Below, piece after piece: positions 48,285 to 57,736 of a stretch of 64,000 bases of DNA. The stretch covers positions 558,001 through 622,000 of the forward strand of contig NZ_CP084742.1 in NCBI RefSeq assembly GCF_020520285.1, read 5' to 3'. This DNA comes from Pseudomonas sp. L5B5. Lineage in GTDB: Bacteria > Pseudomonadota > Gammaproteobacteria > Pseudomonadales > Pseudomonadaceae. Position numbers and translations under genes: made by a program. How positions within the stretch are numbered: the stretch's first letter is position 1; every line of letters starts with the position of its first letter. Under the pieces are notes generated by a model. The model was not told the origin of the DNA. It worked only from the letters and a program-made list of their open reading frames with translations, and did not search any database.

Positions 48285-49191
48285 CGGCAAAGCTCTCGAC
48301 GATCGCTTCGCGCACCTTCACCAGCAGCGGGTCGATCTGCGCGCTGGTACGCCAGCCCAGCTCGATGGGGTAGCGTGGCAGCGCCAGGGGGCAGGGCAGT
48401 ACTCGCAAGCCGGTGAACTCGGCAATGCATCGGGCAGCATGGGCGGGGATGGTGGCCACCGCCTGGCTGCCCTTGAGCAGAAACGGCAACGCTGCAAAAT
48501 GCGTGGTCGAGGCGCATACCTGGCGACTCAGCCCCAGCGTCGCCAGCCCCTCGTCGGTGATGCCGATGAAACCCTGTGACGATACCAGCAGGTGTTCGCG
48601 CTCGACGAACTCCTCGATATCGATCTGCTCCTGCCCCGCGGCGAGGCTGGCCGGGTCCGCCAGGCACAGGTAGCCACCTTCCCCCAGGACCTGGCGGCTG
48701 AGCATGCGCTGGGCGAACCCGCCGGCGCTGATCGCCAGGTCGACGCTGCGCTGCAACAGCGCCTCGGCGACGATCTGGCTGTGGGTCTGGCGAAAGATCA
48801 GGCGCAGCTTGGGCGCACGCCGGGCGACGGCCTCGATCAGGCGCCGGCCATAGGCGATCTCGAAGTCATCCGAGAGCCCCACGGTGACTGCCCGGCCCTG
48901 ATAGTCGGCGCTGTCCGGCGCCACCATCGCCAGGCTCTGCCGGCACTTGTTCAAAGCCTCGCTGACCACCGGTTTTAGCTGGTTGGCCTTGAGGGTCGGC
49001 GCCAGCCCGCGACCGGTACGCACGAACAACTGATCGCCGTACATTTCCCGCAGCCGACGCAAGGCGGCACTCATGGCCGACTGGGTCACGCCCAGGCGCA
49101 GGGCTGCGCGGCTGGCGCTGGACTCATCATGCAAGGCTTCGAACGCCTTGAGCAGATTGAGGTCGATGCTGGCGATATTCATCTGGTTCAT
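48256..49191 (-). CDS. LysR-family transcriptional regulator (NodD/SyrM-like group)
   Basis: 311 residues (start 49191; an in-frame Met nine bases later is also possible). The N-terminal helix-turn-helix is DLNLLKAFEALHDESSASRAALRLGVTQSAMSAALRRLREMYGDQLFVRTGRG. The C-terminal domain (~90-300) is the two-lobe effector-binding fold with LGEGGYLCLADPAS. It is divergent from the nitrilase gene at 49276 with an 84-base gap, so the nitrilase is the likely target. Confidence 0.93.
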   Translation of the reverse strand: MNQMNIASIDLNLLKAFEALHDESSASRAALRLGVTQSAMSAALRRLREMYGDQLFVRTGRGLAPTLKANQLKPVVSEALNKCRQSLAMVAPDSADYQGRAVTVGLSDDFEIAYGRRLIEAVARRAPKLRLIFRQTHSQIVAEALLQRSVDLAISAGGFAQRMLSRQVLGEGGYLCLADPASLAAGQEQIDIEEFVEREHLLVSSQGFIGITDEGLATLGLSRQVCASTTHFAALPFLLKGSQAVATIPAHAARCIAEFTGLRVLPCPLALPRYPIELGWRTSAQIDPLLVKVREAIVESFAVTCSPPSGD

Positions 49192-49275
49192 ATCATTAAG
49201 CAGTGAGTTGGGGTTTATCGATGATCGGTGGCGGCATGAAAATGCGCAACACTTGATCGTCGAAGGAGTCCAGCC

Positions 49276-50196
49276 ATGCCCACATCCATAGTCGCAGCCC
49301 TGCAGATCGGTGCCTTGCCAGGCGGCAAGGCCGAAACCCTGGAGCAGATCCTGTCCTACGAGGACGCCATCATCGAAGCCGGTGCCAAGCTGGTGGTGAT
49401 GCCCGAAGCCCTGCTCGGCGGGTATCCCAAGGGCGAGGGGTTCGGCACCCAACTGGGCTACCGCCTGCCCGAGGGACGTGAGGCCTTCGCGCGCTACTTC
49501 GCCAATGCGATCGATGTGCCGGGCGTGGAAACCGAGGCCCTGGCGGGGCTCTCGGCCCGTACCGGCGCCAACCTGGTGCTGGGGGTGATCGAGCGCAGCG
49601 GCAGCAGCTTGTATTGCACCGCGCTGTATTTCGATCCGCAGCAAGGGCTGGTGGGCAAGCACCGCAAGCTGATGCCCACCGGGACCGAGCGGCTGATCTG
49701 GGGCAAGGGCGACGGCTCCACCTTGCCGGTCCTGGATACTCAGGTCGGCCGGATCGGTGCGGTGATCTGCTGGGAAAACATGATGCCGTTGCTGCGTACG
49801 GCCATGTACGCCCAGGGCATCGAAGTCTGGTGCGCGCCCACGGTGGACGAGCGCGAGATGTGGCAAGTGAGCATGCGGCATGTGGCCCACGAGGGACGCT
49901 GCTTCGTGGTCAGTGCCTGCCAGGTGCAGGATTCGCCCGAGGCGCTGGGCGTGGAGGTGGCCAACTGGCCGGCGCAACGGCCATTGATCGCCGGCGGTAG
50001 TGTCATCATCGGCCCCATGGGCGATGTGCTGGCCGGACCACTGGTGGGCCGTGCCGGGCTGATCAGCGCGGTCATCGATACCGACGATCTGGTGAAGGCC
50101 CGCTATGACTATGACGTGGTGGGGCACTACGCGCGCCCGGACGTGTTCGAGCTGACCGTGGACCAGCGTCCGCGTCCTGGCGTGCGTTTTACCTGA
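49276..50196 (+). CDS. Nitrilase (carbon-nitrogen hydrolase)
   Basis: 306 residues. The nitrilase superfamily catalytic triad is intact: Glu44 ([12 protein letters not shown]), Lys131 ([16 protein letters not shown]) and Cys165 ([10 protein letters not shown]). The [12 protein letters not shown] and CWENMMPL forms are those of true nitrilases, which turn nitriles into carboxylic acids and ammonia, rather than amidases. A related pseudomonad enzyme (PinA of P. fluorescens) works on beta-cyano-alanine, which relieves cyanide; that specificity is only a guess here. GGAG precedes the ATG by 9 bases. Its last eight bases overlap the convergent GNAT gene. Confidence 0.9.
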   Translation: MPTSIVAALQIGALPGGKAETLEQILSYEDAIIEAGAKLVVMPEALLGGYPKGEGFGTQLGYRLPEGREAFARYFANAIDVPGVETEALAGLSARTGANLVLGVIERSGSSLYCTALYFDPQQGLVGKHRKLMPTGTERLIWGKGDGSTLPVLDTQVGRIGAVICWENMMPLLRTAMYAQGIEVWCAPTVDEREMWQVSMRHVAHEGRCFVVSACQVQDSPEALGVEVANWPAQRPLIAGGSVIIGPMGDVLAGPLVGRAGLISAVIDTDDLVKARYDYDVVGHYARPDVFELTVDQRPRPGVRFT

Positions 50197-50758
50197 GGGG
50201 CGTCAGTGGCGCCAGGCGCCGCCATTCTTCGCGGGTGATTTCCCATATGTCCAGAGGGAAGCTGCCACTGACGAACTGGCCGGCGTCGGAACGCACCAGG
50301 CGCATCCCGCCGCGTTCGGAAATCCGCCGCGACCCTTGGTTGGGGGCCGCCTTGGGCACCCGCATCAGCGGTTGCTCCAGCACTTCGAACCAGTAGTGAT
50401 CCACCACCTGGCACGCCTCGCTCATGTAGCCCTGGCCCTGCCACTGCGGGGCCAGCCAGAAGCCGCGGTTGTTGTCGGTCTCGTGCATCAGGCTGATGCT
50501 GCCGATCATTTGCTCGGGTGCCTCGCGCAGGCGGATGGTCCAGTGCCATTCCTCGCCACGGGCCGTCGCCGGCAAGGCCATGTCACGCACGAAGCTCAGG
50601 GCGCCATCGGCCGGGTAGGGCCAGGGCACGTTGGCATTGAGGTAGCGCACCACTTCCCATTGCGGAAACAGGCCCTGGATGGCGGCGGCGTCGGCCAGCT
50701 CCAGGGGGCGCAGCAGCAGGCGCTTGGTGCTCAGGGGGGGAGTCGGGCGCGGGTCCAT
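50189..50758 (-). CDS. GNAT-family N-acetyltransferase
   Basis: 189 residues from [20 protein letters not shown]; an in-frame ATG at 50794 gives a longer form of 201 residues. This is the RimJ/RimL type: [43 protein letters not shown], and the acetyl-CoA loop [14 protein letters not shown], which is followed by an AA(S)NQGS-type turn and closing [11 protein letters not shown]. These enzymes move an acetyl group from acetyl-CoA to an amine, often a protein N-terminus. The substrate is unknown. Confidence 0.88.
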   Translation of the reverse strand: MDPRPTPPLSTKRLLLRPLELADAAAIQGLFPQWEVVRYLNANVPWPYPADGALSFVRDMALPATARGEEWHWTIRLREAPEQMIGSISLMHETDNNRGFWLAPQWQGQGYMSEACQVVDHYWFEVLEQPLMRVPKAAPNQGSRRISERGGMRLVRSDAGQFVSGSFPLDIWEITREEWRRLAPLTPLR

Positions 50759-50922
50759 TGGCAAGCGGTCCAAAGTGGCAGGGAAGCCTTGCATAGTCCC
50801 CGCAATACTGCCGATGAATCAAGCCGCGATGAGTTTGACGCGGCCCCGGCGCTGCCGTTGAATAGCGCTCTGGTTCAGCCCCGCGACTTCTGGAATCCCC
50901 TGTGCTTAGAAACGTCACCGAC

Positions 50923-51798
50923 ATGGACCTGCGCCTGCTGCGGATTTTCTCCGTGGTGGTCAAGTGCGGCGGGTTCACCGCGGCCCAGGCCGAGCTGAAC
51001 ATGAGTCAGTCGAATATCAGCATGCATATTTCCAGCCTGGAAAAACGCCTCGGCTACCGGCTTTGCGAGCGCGGCAAGGGCGGCTTTCGCCTGACCGAGA
51101 AGGGCCAGCGGATCCTGGCGGCGGCCCAGGCCCTGTTCGGCGCGGTGGAGGTGTTCAAGGACGAGGCCCAGGAACTGTCCGGGCGCCTGGTGGGGGATCT
51201 GTACCTGGGGCTGGCGGACAACATCGCCACCTTGCCTGCTGCCCGCATCGATGCGGCCATCGCCCGCTTCTATCGCCGCGAGCATGACCTGCACCTGCAT
51301 GTGTTCATCAACTCGCCTACGGAGCTTGAGCGGGCGGTGATCGACGGTCAGTTGGACCTGGCCATTTCCTATTTCAGCCGCACCCTGCCGACCCTCGACT
51401 ATCAGCCGCTGTACGCCGAGGAGATCGCCCTGTTCTGCGGTGTCTCGCACCCGCTGTTCACTGTCCCTCAGCCAGAACTTGCGCACATCAAGGCCTGTGA
51501 TTGGATCAAGCACGGCTTCCTGCCGGCCAGCCAGGTGCTGCCGGTGACGCCCCAGCGCGCCTCGGCCACCGCCTACCACATGGAGGCGGTAGTCCATGGA
51601 GTGCTGGCGGGCACCCACCTGGGCTACCTGCCCAGCCACTATGCCCAGCCCTGGGTCACGGCGGGGCAGATGCGTGTGCTGCACCCCGAAACACTGCGCT
51701 ACGAGGTGCACCACAGCATGATCACCCATGCCGGACATGTCCCTGGCGAAGCATTGAAGGCGTTTATCGCCGACCTGCTGGCCGAACATGGCGGCTGA
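50923..51798 (+). CDS. LysR-family transcriptional regulator
   Basis: 291 residues. The helix-turn-helix is MDLRLLRIFSVVVKCGGFTAAQAELNMSQSNISMHISSLEKRLGYRLCERGKGG. The effector domain follows with LDLAISYFSRTLPTLDYQPLYAEEIALFCG and a late HMEAVVHGVLAGTHLGYLP. The start is the first Met of the family; no strong ribosome site is seen. It is convergent with the alcohol dehydrogenase/permease pair downstream, so the target is less clear than for the other LysR genes here. Confidence 0.92.
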   Translation: MDLRLLRIFSVVVKCGGFTAAQAELNMSQSNISMHISSLEKRLGYRLCERGKGGFRLTEKGQRILAAAQALFGAVEVFKDEAQELSGRLVGDLYLGLADNIATLPAARIDAAIARFYRREHDLHLHVFINSPTELERAVIDGQLDLAISYFSRTLPTLDYQPLYAEEIALFCGVSHPLFTVPQPELAHIKACDWIKHGFLPASQVLPVTPQRASATAYHMEAVVHGVLAGTHLGYLPSHYAQPWVTAGQMRVLHPETLRYEVHHSMITHAGHVPGEALKAFIADLLAEHGG

Positions 51799-51807
51799 TC
51801 CCGCGCT

Positions 51808-51966
51808 TCAAGCCAGGCAGCGGGTCACGGACTTGATCGACTGACAGACGGCCAGCCCCCCAGGGCCCCAGTTCGCGCCCGATACCGCTGCCACTGGTGC
51901 GCTGGCGGCCGGCATCGGTGCGCCGCCGCCACGCCGGTGCCCATCGATGTTCAAGGCAGGTCTCAT
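51808..51966 (-). CDS. Possible 52-residue peptide coupled to the alcohol dehydrogenase gene
   Basis: MRPALNIDGHRRGGGAP... to VTRCLA. Its ATG overlaps the dehydrogenase stop (ATGA), the form of translational coupling used elsewhere in this genome. It is Gly/Ala/Pro-rich, with no recognised family or signal. It may equally be a chance frame in GC-rich DNA. Confidence 0.3.
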   Translation of the reverse strand: MRPALNIDGHRRGGGAPMPAASAPVAAVSGANWGPGGLAVCQSIKSVTRCLA

Positions 51967-53159
51967 GGGCGTGCCCCGGGCAGTACACCGTGCACGGCGT
52001 TGCGAAAAATCTGGCTGTAGTCGGCGGCGCTCAGCGGCCGGGCATTGGTGTCCGAGGACGAGGTATCCGCCAGGGCCTGGGTCCCGACCCATTCGGCGTC
52101 ATGGCTATCCAGGCCGATATCCGCCAGGCAGTGGGGGATGCCCAGTTCGGCGCGCAGGGCCAGGATCCAGTCCAGGAACCCCTGGAAATCTCCCCCGGGC
52201 AAGTCCAGGTAGCGGGCCAGGCGCCCGATCTCTGCGGCAATCACCGGCTGGTTGGCCACCAGCACATAGGGCAGGAGGATGGCATTGAGCAGGCCATGGT
52301 GGCGGTGATAGCGGGCGCCCAGGGGATGAGCCAGGGCGTGGACCCCGCCCAGGCCCTTCTGGAAGGCCACAGCGGCCATCGCCGAGGCCACCAGCATGCC
52401 TTCCCGGGCCTGCAGGTCCTGGCCATGGCTCACTGCCCGGGGCAGGTGCTGCTGCACCAGGCGCATGCCTTCCACGGCAATCGCGCTGGACATCGGGTGG
52501 TACAGCGGCGAGCAGAACGCCTCGATATGGTGGGTCAGGGCATCCATGCCGGTGGCGGCGGTCAGCGTCGGCGGCAGGCTGCGGGTCAGCAGCGGGTCGA
52601 GGATCACGCAGGCGGGCAGCAGTTCCGGATGGCTGATCACCCGTTTGACCTGCTGCTGGCTGTCGGTCAGTACCGCTTCGCGGCCCAGCTCGGAACCGGT
52701 GCCGGCAGTGGTGGGCAGGGCGATCAGGGGCGGCAGGCCCAGGCGCGGAAAGTCACTGAGGCTCGGGTAGTGCTCGATCACCCGGGACCATTGGAAACGC
52801 TGCAGCCCTTGCGGGTCCACGGCGGCCAGGGCGATGCCCTTGGCGGCATCCATGGCGCTGCCGCCGCCCAGGGCGATCAGCGAGTCGTGGCCGCCGGCCC
52901 TGAAGGCTTGGACGCCGCGCTGTACATCGTCCAGGCTCGGGTTGCTGGCCAGCTCGGCAAATACCGCAAAGTCCTGGCGGCTTTGCTCCAGGTGCGCTGT
53001 CAACAGGCGAAAGGGTTCCAGTTCGAGCATGCCCGGGTCGGTGACCAGCAAGGGCCTGGCCATGCCCAGCAGGGCGCAACGCTGGGCCAGGCCGTGCAGG
53101 GCCTCGACGCCGCAGAAGATCTCGGTGGGGTAATTCCAGTAGTGGATGGACGGGGGCAT
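51963..53159 (-). CDS. Iron-containing (group III) alcohol dehydrogenase
   Basis: 398 residues, the normal family length. The NAD(P)-binding loop IALGGGSAMDAAKGIAL is near residue 95 and the PTTAGTGSE loop near residue 150. Metal ligands are seen in GMDALTHHIEAF (Asp, His), GGVHALAHPLGARYHRHHG (two His). It oxidises an alcohol with NAD. The substrate is unknown. GGAG precedes the ATG by 9 bases. The APC permease gene lies 99 bases upstream on the same strand, so the pair may import and oxidise the same compound (for example an amino alcohol). Confidence 0.93.
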   Translation of the reverse strand: MPPSIHYWNYPTEIFCGVEALHGLAQRCALLGMARPLLVTDPGMLELEPFRLLTAHLEQSRQDFAVFAELASNPSLDDVQRGVQAFRAGGHDSLIALGGGSAMDAAKGIALAAVDPQGLQRFQWSRVIEHYPSLSDFPRLGLPPLIALPTTAGTGSELGREAVLTDSQQQVKRVISHPELLPACVILDPLLTRSLPPTLTAATGMDALTHHIEAFCSPLYHPMSSAIAVEGMRLVQQHLPRAVSHGQDLQAREGMLVASAMAAVAFQKGLGGVHALAHPLGARYHRHHGLLNAILLPYVLVANQPVIAAEIGRLARYLDLPGGDFQGFLDWILALRAELGIPHCLADIGLDSHDAEWVGTQALADTSSSDTNARPLSAADYSQIFRNAVHGVLPGARP

Positions 53160-53258
53160 CGATGGTCTCCAGAAACATCAGGCGTGAAGCGGCCGGCGCG
53201 GCAGGCGCCGGGCGAATGACTGGGTGGGAATGCGCTGTCGCTGTCAGCGCATGGGGAT

Positions 53259-54740
53259 TCAGCCGCGGTTGGATACGTTGCGGTCGCGGCGCAGGTAGGG
53301 CTTGGCCAGGACCATGTAGATCAGGCCCAGCGCGGCCAGGGTCGAGAACACCAGCACCACCGCCCAGACCTGGAACCAGGGCGCTCCGGGCGGTGCCAGG
53401 GATTCCCGGGGCCAGGCCACGTTGATGCTCTCGAACAGCAGCCAGGCAAAGGCCGCGAGATTCACCGGCAGACCCCAGCGGCCGAGGTTGAACACCCCGG
53501 CGTCGGGCCGCCAGCGACCACGCAGGCGATGAACCAGGGCACAACCGATCACGATCAGGAACACCATGAAGAAGCCACCACTACCGAAGGCGATCAGGGT
53601 GCCTACGGCAGTGGCGTTCAGGCCCAGGGCCAGGCCGAAACTGGCAAGCAGGGTGCTCAGGAGCATGGCGGCGAAGGGCACCTTGCGCCCATCCACCCGG
53701 CGCAGGAACGCCGAGGCGGGCAGGATCGAGTCCCGGGCCATGCCGAACACCGCGCGGCCGATATAGGTCTGCACCGAGACCACGCAGGCAATGAAGGCCA
53801 CCAGCACCACGCCGACAAAGGGTCGCTCGGCCCAGGCGCCAAAGGCTGCGACTACCGCCGGGGTGACCGGGTCCACCACTTGGCCGGCCACCAGGCCCGC
53901 GGTGTCGGTAAAGGACAGGGTCACGGCAAAGGCGGTGAGCATTACCGTCAGCCCCACCAGCAGCATCGAGCGCAGGATGGCCCGCGGCGTGGAGGTGCGG
54001 GCGTCGGCGGTTTCCTCGGACACCTGGGAGCAGGCGTCGAAGCCCAGGAACGCCCAGCCGCCCACTGCCATGGCAGTGACGAAGCCACCCAGGCTGGAGC
54101 CGTCGCCGCTGGCGGGGTCGTTCAGGCCTTCCAGCAGCAGCGACCAGTCGTGGTTGCGAAAGAACAGCAGCAACAGCACGCCGATCCCGATGGAGGCGAT
54201 GGCTTCGGCGATGATCCCGGCGTTGACGAAGTACTTCAGCGGGTTGATCCCCAGCAGGTTGACCCCCAGCCCCAGTGCCAGCAGCACGGCGCCGCTGAAC
54301 ACCTGGGCATTGGCCGAAGGTGGCGTGCCGGTGACAAACAGCCACAGCCAGAACCCGCCCAGATAGGCCACGGTGGTCAGGGACGCCAGGGCCGAGGCCA
54401 GGTACATGAATCCGGTGAACCAGGCCCAGCGGTCTCCCGCCAGGCGCTTGACCCACTGATAGCAGCCACCGGCCAGGGGGTACTGCGAGGCGAGTTCGGC
54501 ATAGATCAGCGCCACCAGCATCTGCAGGGCCAGGCACAGAGGCACGATCCACACCCAGGATGGGCCGGTGCTCATGGCACCGAGGGCCATCACCGAATAG
54601 ATCCCTACCACTGGCGAAACCGTGGCGAAGCCTACGGAGAACGACGACCACAGGGACAGGCCGCGATGCAGTTCCTGGCGGTAGCCCTGGTGGTGCAGCA
54701 AGTGTTCATCGGTGCCCGGAGTGGGCAGGAAATCAGTCAT
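53259..54740 (-). CDS. APC-family amino acid/amine permease
   Basis: 493 residues with about twelve membrane spans, the usual APC (amino acid-choline transporter) form. Early marks are LHRGLSLWSSFSVGFATVSPVVGIYS and the LIYAELASQYPLAGGCYQWVKRL loop typical of GABA/choline/ethanolamine-type permeases. The middle shows GWAFLGFDACSQVSEETADARTSTPRAIL, another family mark. It brings amino acids or amines across the inner membrane in symport. The start has GAGGTG 6 bases upstream. The iron alcohol dehydrogenase follows. Confidence 0.92.
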   Translation of the reverse strand: MTDFLPTPGTDEHLLHHQGYRQELHRGLSLWSSFSVGFATVSPVVGIYSVMALGAMSTGPSWVWIVPLCLALQMLVALIYAELASQYPLAGGCYQWVKRLAGDRWAWFTGFMYLASALASLTTVAYLGGFWLWLFVTGTPPSANAQVFSGAVLLALGLGVNLLGINPLKYFVNAGIIAEAIASIGIGVLLLLFFRNHDWSLLLEGLNDPASGDGSSLGGFVTAMAVGGWAFLGFDACSQVSEETADARTSTPRAILRSMLLVGLTVMLTAFAVTLSFTDTAGLVAGQVVDPVTPAVVAAFGAWAERPFVGVVLVAFIACVVSVQTYIGRAVFGMARDSILPASAFLRRVDGRKVPFAAMLLSTLLASFGLALGLNATAVGTLIAFGSGGFFMVFLIVIGCALVHRLRGRWRPDAGVFNLGRWGLPVNLAAFAWLLFESINVAWPRESLAPPGAPWFQVWAVVLVFSTLAALGLIYMVLAKPYLRRDRNVSNRG

Positions 54741-55237
54741 GGCGCACCTCGTTCAAGGATCGCGGGGCACGATGCAGGCCGACGCAAGGGCGGCGTGATG
54801 GGGTAGTTGACATAGAGATTCCTGGAGTCGGCAGATCAGATTGTTATTGGGATGGCCATTAGCTGTTGTTTTTTGGCGTACCGACATTGCCTGGCCTGCT
54901 GGGGCAGGCCAGGACGAGCTTACGGTGGGCAAGCATCAAGATGAATATATGGATTGGTAAGCTGGTATCTGAATTTGCTGATGTTTTGCAGGGGCCTGCT
55001 GCAGCACGCCCTGGGGTCGCTCCAGGCACCTGAGGCGTCATTGATGCTGATTGCGCGACAGTTGGCTGGGGCGACCTGGCGGCCAGCCTGTCGGCGTTGC
55101 CGCAGGGCGCGCGTGACGGGTTGCTGGTGTTGTATGCCGGGGCGTTCAATCAGTTGTTGCAGGTACTGATGATCATCACCCTGGCGGCGGCCATGGTGGT
55201 TCGGGTGGCGCTGCACGAGCCGCGCCACCCGGGTTGA
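54741..55237. other. 497-base gap between the permease and the ferric-reductase gene
   Basis: Holds the permease promoter (AT-rich 54830-54975), a perfect 10-base stem CCTGGCCTGC/GCAGGCCAGG at 54890-54913 with no T run, and, at its right end, a remnant of a transporter gene. Confidence 0.5.
55034..55237 (+). pseudogene. C-terminal remnant of an MFS-type transporter gene
   Basis: From a stop at 55031 the + frame is open for 67 codons plus stop and from 55073 reads DLAASLSALPQGARDGLLVL, then AGAFNQLLQVLMIITLAAAMVVRVAL and a polar tail. It has no usable start. This matches the last loop and last span of drug-resistance-type MFS transporters, ending in a charged tail. The rest of the gene is missing. 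The stop touches the end of the convergent gene. Confidence 0.6.
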
Positions 55238-56536
55238 TCAGCGAAATTCGAAGAACTCGTAATGCAGGTTGCTCTCGGGAATCCGACATTCGCGCATCAA
55301 TTCCCGGACGCGTCCCAGCAAGCCCTTGGGCCCGCAGAAGCTGACCTGGATCTGCGCCGGGTCGGTTTCCGCCGCCGCGCGCCTGAGCGTCTGGGTCAGG
55401 GGCTCGACGCCAGCGCTGTTGGCGACGAAGCCGACGCCGCGGGCCTGGGCCATGCCTTGCAGGGCATCGACGCTGGGGAAGGCCCGAGAGGGGTTGTAGC
55501 AGTACACCAGGGTCGCCCGGTCGAGTTGCCCGGCGGCCTGGTCCTGCAGCCAGGCAATGAATGGCGAGATGCCGACCCCGCCGCCGATCCAGATTTCCCG
55601 GCTGGCCTGTTGCGGGCGCTTGAAGCGGCCGTAGGGGGCGTAGATGTCCGCCAGCATGCCGACCTTGACCTGCTTGTGCAGCCGCTGGGTGTAGTCGCCC
55701 AGTGCGCGAATCACGAACTCGATGCGCCCGTCATGGGCCTGGGCGCTGGCGATGGTGAACGGATGAGGCTCGCGCAGGCCCTTTTCCTGCATCGCCAGGA
55801 AAGCGAACTGCCCTGCCTTGAAGGGAAAGCCCCGACCCTGGGGAATCAGCTCCAGGTGCAGTGAGTTGCGTTCGACCCCGACCGCCGTCACCCGATACTC
55901 GCCGGCCTTGGCCAGGAACGGGTAGAGCAGCAACTTGTACAGGGCTCCCAGGACTCCGAGCAGGCACAGCACGCCCAGCCAGATGCCCGATGGGGTGTCG
56001 AGGGCAATTGGCGACTTGAAGCTCAGCCAGTGCAGGATAACGATCAAAAACAGCGGGCCGGACAGCTTGTGCCACCAGCGCCACTGGCTGTAGGGGATGT
56101 TGCGGTTCAGTGCGAGCAGGACGATCAGCCCCAGGGCCACGTAGCTCAACTGGCGCACCATGCGCGTCCAGTACTTGGACAGCTCGAGGATCGGCACGCT
56201 GCCCCATTCGTCCAGGTTGGCCTTGAACACCAGGTGATAACTGGCGAACGCCAGGGCCCAGATGCCCAGCCACTTGTGGGTCTCGTACACCCGGTCGAGG
56301 CCACCGAACAGGCGCTCGACCCAGCGCCAGCGGCTGGACAGCAGGCAGGACAGTGCCATGTACGCCAGGGCAGTACTGCCCAGGACCAGGCTCAGGGTCG
56401 CGGAAGTCAGCCAGGTCTGGCTGGGGATTTGCAAAAGCAGGGTGAATGTGGTGATCAGCAGGACGCCGACGATCGTGGGCCAGGTTTTCAAGGGTGCATG
56501 ACTCCAGTCGAGGAAATGCCGCCATGGCGAAAGCAT
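55238..56536 (-). CDS. Ferric-reductase-like transmembrane flavocytochrome
   Basis: 432 residues from MLSPWRHFLDW (start assumed; the frame is open further upstream). Six or so membrane spans carry His pairs for two b-type haems: HKWLGIWALAFASYHLVFK and WWHKLSGPLFLIVILHWLSFK. The FAD domain is seen as AGQFAFLAM and REPHPFTIASA, and the NAD(P)H domain as GGGVGISPFIAWL, closing NLHYEFFEFR. The layout is that of ferric reductase/NADPH-oxidase proteins that pass electrons from NAD(P)H across the membrane, here perhaps to ferric chelates. It has no siderophore gene beside it. An inverted repeat lies upstream. Confidence 0.9.
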   Translation of the reverse strand: MLSPWRHFLDWSHAPLKTWPTIVGVLLITTFTLLLQIPSQTWLTSATLSLVLGSTALAYMALSCLLSSRWRWVERLFGGLDRVYETHKWLGIWALAFASYHLVFKANLDEWGSVPILELSKYWTRMVRQLSYVALGLIVLLALNRNIPYSQWRWWHKLSGPLFLIVILHWLSFKSPIALDTPSGIWLGVLCLLGVLGALYKLLLYPFLAKAGEYRVTAVGVERNSLHLELIPQGRGFPFKAGQFAFLAMQEKGLREPHPFTIASAQAHDGRIEFVIRALGDYTQRLHKQVKVGMLADIYAPYGRFKRPQQASREIWIGGGVGISPFIAWLQDQAAGQLDRATLVYCYNPSRAFPSVDALQGMAQARGVGFVANSAGVEPLTQTLRRAAAETDPAQIQVSFCGPKGLLGRVRELMRECRIPESNLHYEFFEFR

Positions 56537-56693
56537 CGTCCCGACAGGGCGCGCGCAGGTGGCGATGCATTGATCAATGGGCAGTGGCGGCAGTTGAATA
56601 TGACAGTGTTTTGCCGCGCAAGCGGACGCAATTATAGCGTTTGGCAAGGTTTTCATGCTGATCTTGATCATGCGTTGCGGGAGCTAAATTGTT

Positions 56694-56724
56694 GAAAATG
56701 ATCGCATATCAATCGCATTTTCAT
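56694..56724. promoter_or_regulatory. AT-rich inverted repeat between divergent genes
   Basis: TGAAAATG and CATTTTCA (8-base perfect arms) surround two direct copies of ATCGCAT. It lies in the 285-base gap between the ferric-reductase-like gene and glsA, 158 bases from the first and 98 from the second. A distant likeness to Fur boxes is seen but is weak. Confidence 0.35.
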
Positions 56725-56821
56725 TCATTCGTTCACGCCACTGTGCTGCGCAGGCCTCAGCGTGCGTCTAGCAGACCTTGGCCCCGCAGCCGTATCGGGG
56801 CCCGTGACGATGAGCCAGACC

Positions 56822-57730
56822 ATGCAAGCGCTGTTGAACCAGATTCTCGATGAAGTCCGCCCCTTGATCGGCCAAGGCCGTGTTGCCAGCTACATTCCGG
56901 CCCTGGCAGACGTGCCGGCCAACCAGCTGGGGATTGCCGTCTATGGCAACGATGGCCAGGTGTTCAGCGCCGGTGACGCCGACACGGCGTTTTCGGTCCA
57001 GAGTATTTCCAAGGTCTTCAGCCTGGTGCAGGCCATCGGCCATTCCGGCGAGGCGATCTGGGAGCGGTTGGGGCACGAGCCCTCCGGACAGCCGTTCAAT
57101 TCCCTGGTGCAACTGGAGTTCGAACGGGGGCGGCCACGCAATCCGTTCATCAATGCCGGGGCCCTGGTGATCTGCGACATCAACCAGTCGCGCTTTGCCG
57201 CGCCGGCCTTGTCCATGCGTGACTTTGTCCGACGCTTGTCCGGCAATGCCCAGGTAATGGTGGATGGCCGCGTGGCCGAGTCGGAATACCAGCATCGTGC
57301 GCGCAACGCCGCCATGGCCTACCTGATGCAGTCCTTCGGCAATTTCCACAACGATGTGGAGGCGGTGCTGCGCAGTTACTTCAGCCATTGCGCCTTGCGC
57401 ATGAGCTGCGTCGACCTGGCCCGGGCGTTCTGCTTCCTGGCCAACGACGGTTTCTGCAAGCACAGCGGCGATCAGGTCCTGAGCCGCCGGCAGACCCAGC
57501 AAGTCAATTCGATCATGGCCACCAGTGGTTTGTATGACGAGGCGGGCAACTTTGCCTATCGAGTCGGTCTACCGGGCAAGAGCGGGGTGGGAGGCGGGAT
57601 CGTCGCGGTGGTGCCGGGGCAATTCACGGTGTGCGTGTGGTCGCCTGAGCTCAACGGCGCCGGCAATTCCCTGGTGGGCATGGCGGCCCTGGAACTGCTC
57701 AGCCAGCGTATCGGCTGGTCGGTGTTCTAG
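56822..57730 (+). CDS. glsA: GlsA: glutaminase
   Basis: 302 residues. The enzyme hydrolyses L-glutamine to glutamate and ammonia. It has the beta-lactamase-like fold of the serine-dependent glutaminases: Ser61-Ile-Ser-Lys64 (SxxK) in [12 protein letters not shown], then [13 protein letters not shown], the Tyr in a [14 protein letters not shown] helix, and [15 protein letters not shown] near the end. The start at 56822 is used because it gives the usual length of 302 and begins [15 protein letters not shown] as in related pseudomonads; an ATG 12 bases earlier is also possible. It is cytoplasmic and stands alone. Confidence 0.94.
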   Translation: MQALLNQILDEVRPLIGQGRVASYIPALADVPANQLGIAVYGNDGQVFSAGDADTAFSVQSISKVFSLVQAIGHSGEAIWERLGHEPSGQPFNSLVQLEFERGRPRNPFINAGALVICDINQSRFAAPALSMRDFVRRLSGNAQVMVDGRVAESEYQHRARNAAMAYLMQSFGNFHNDVEAVLRSYFSHCALRMSCVDLARAFCFLANDGFCKHSGDQVLSRRQTQQVNSIMATSGLYDEAGNFAYRVGLPGKSGVGGGIVAVVPGQFTVCVWSPELNGAGNSLVGMAALELLSQRIGWSVF

Positions 57731-57736
57731 CTGCGT

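Noticed and set aside
54890..54913. Perfect 10-base hairpin as a terminator
   Set aside because: There is no T run on either side and it lies upstream, not downstream, of the permease gene; no transcript end is expected here.
54859..55149. 96-codon minus-strand frame in the gap before the permease
   Set aside because: It has no ribosome site and no family; it overlaps the MFS remnant in antisense.
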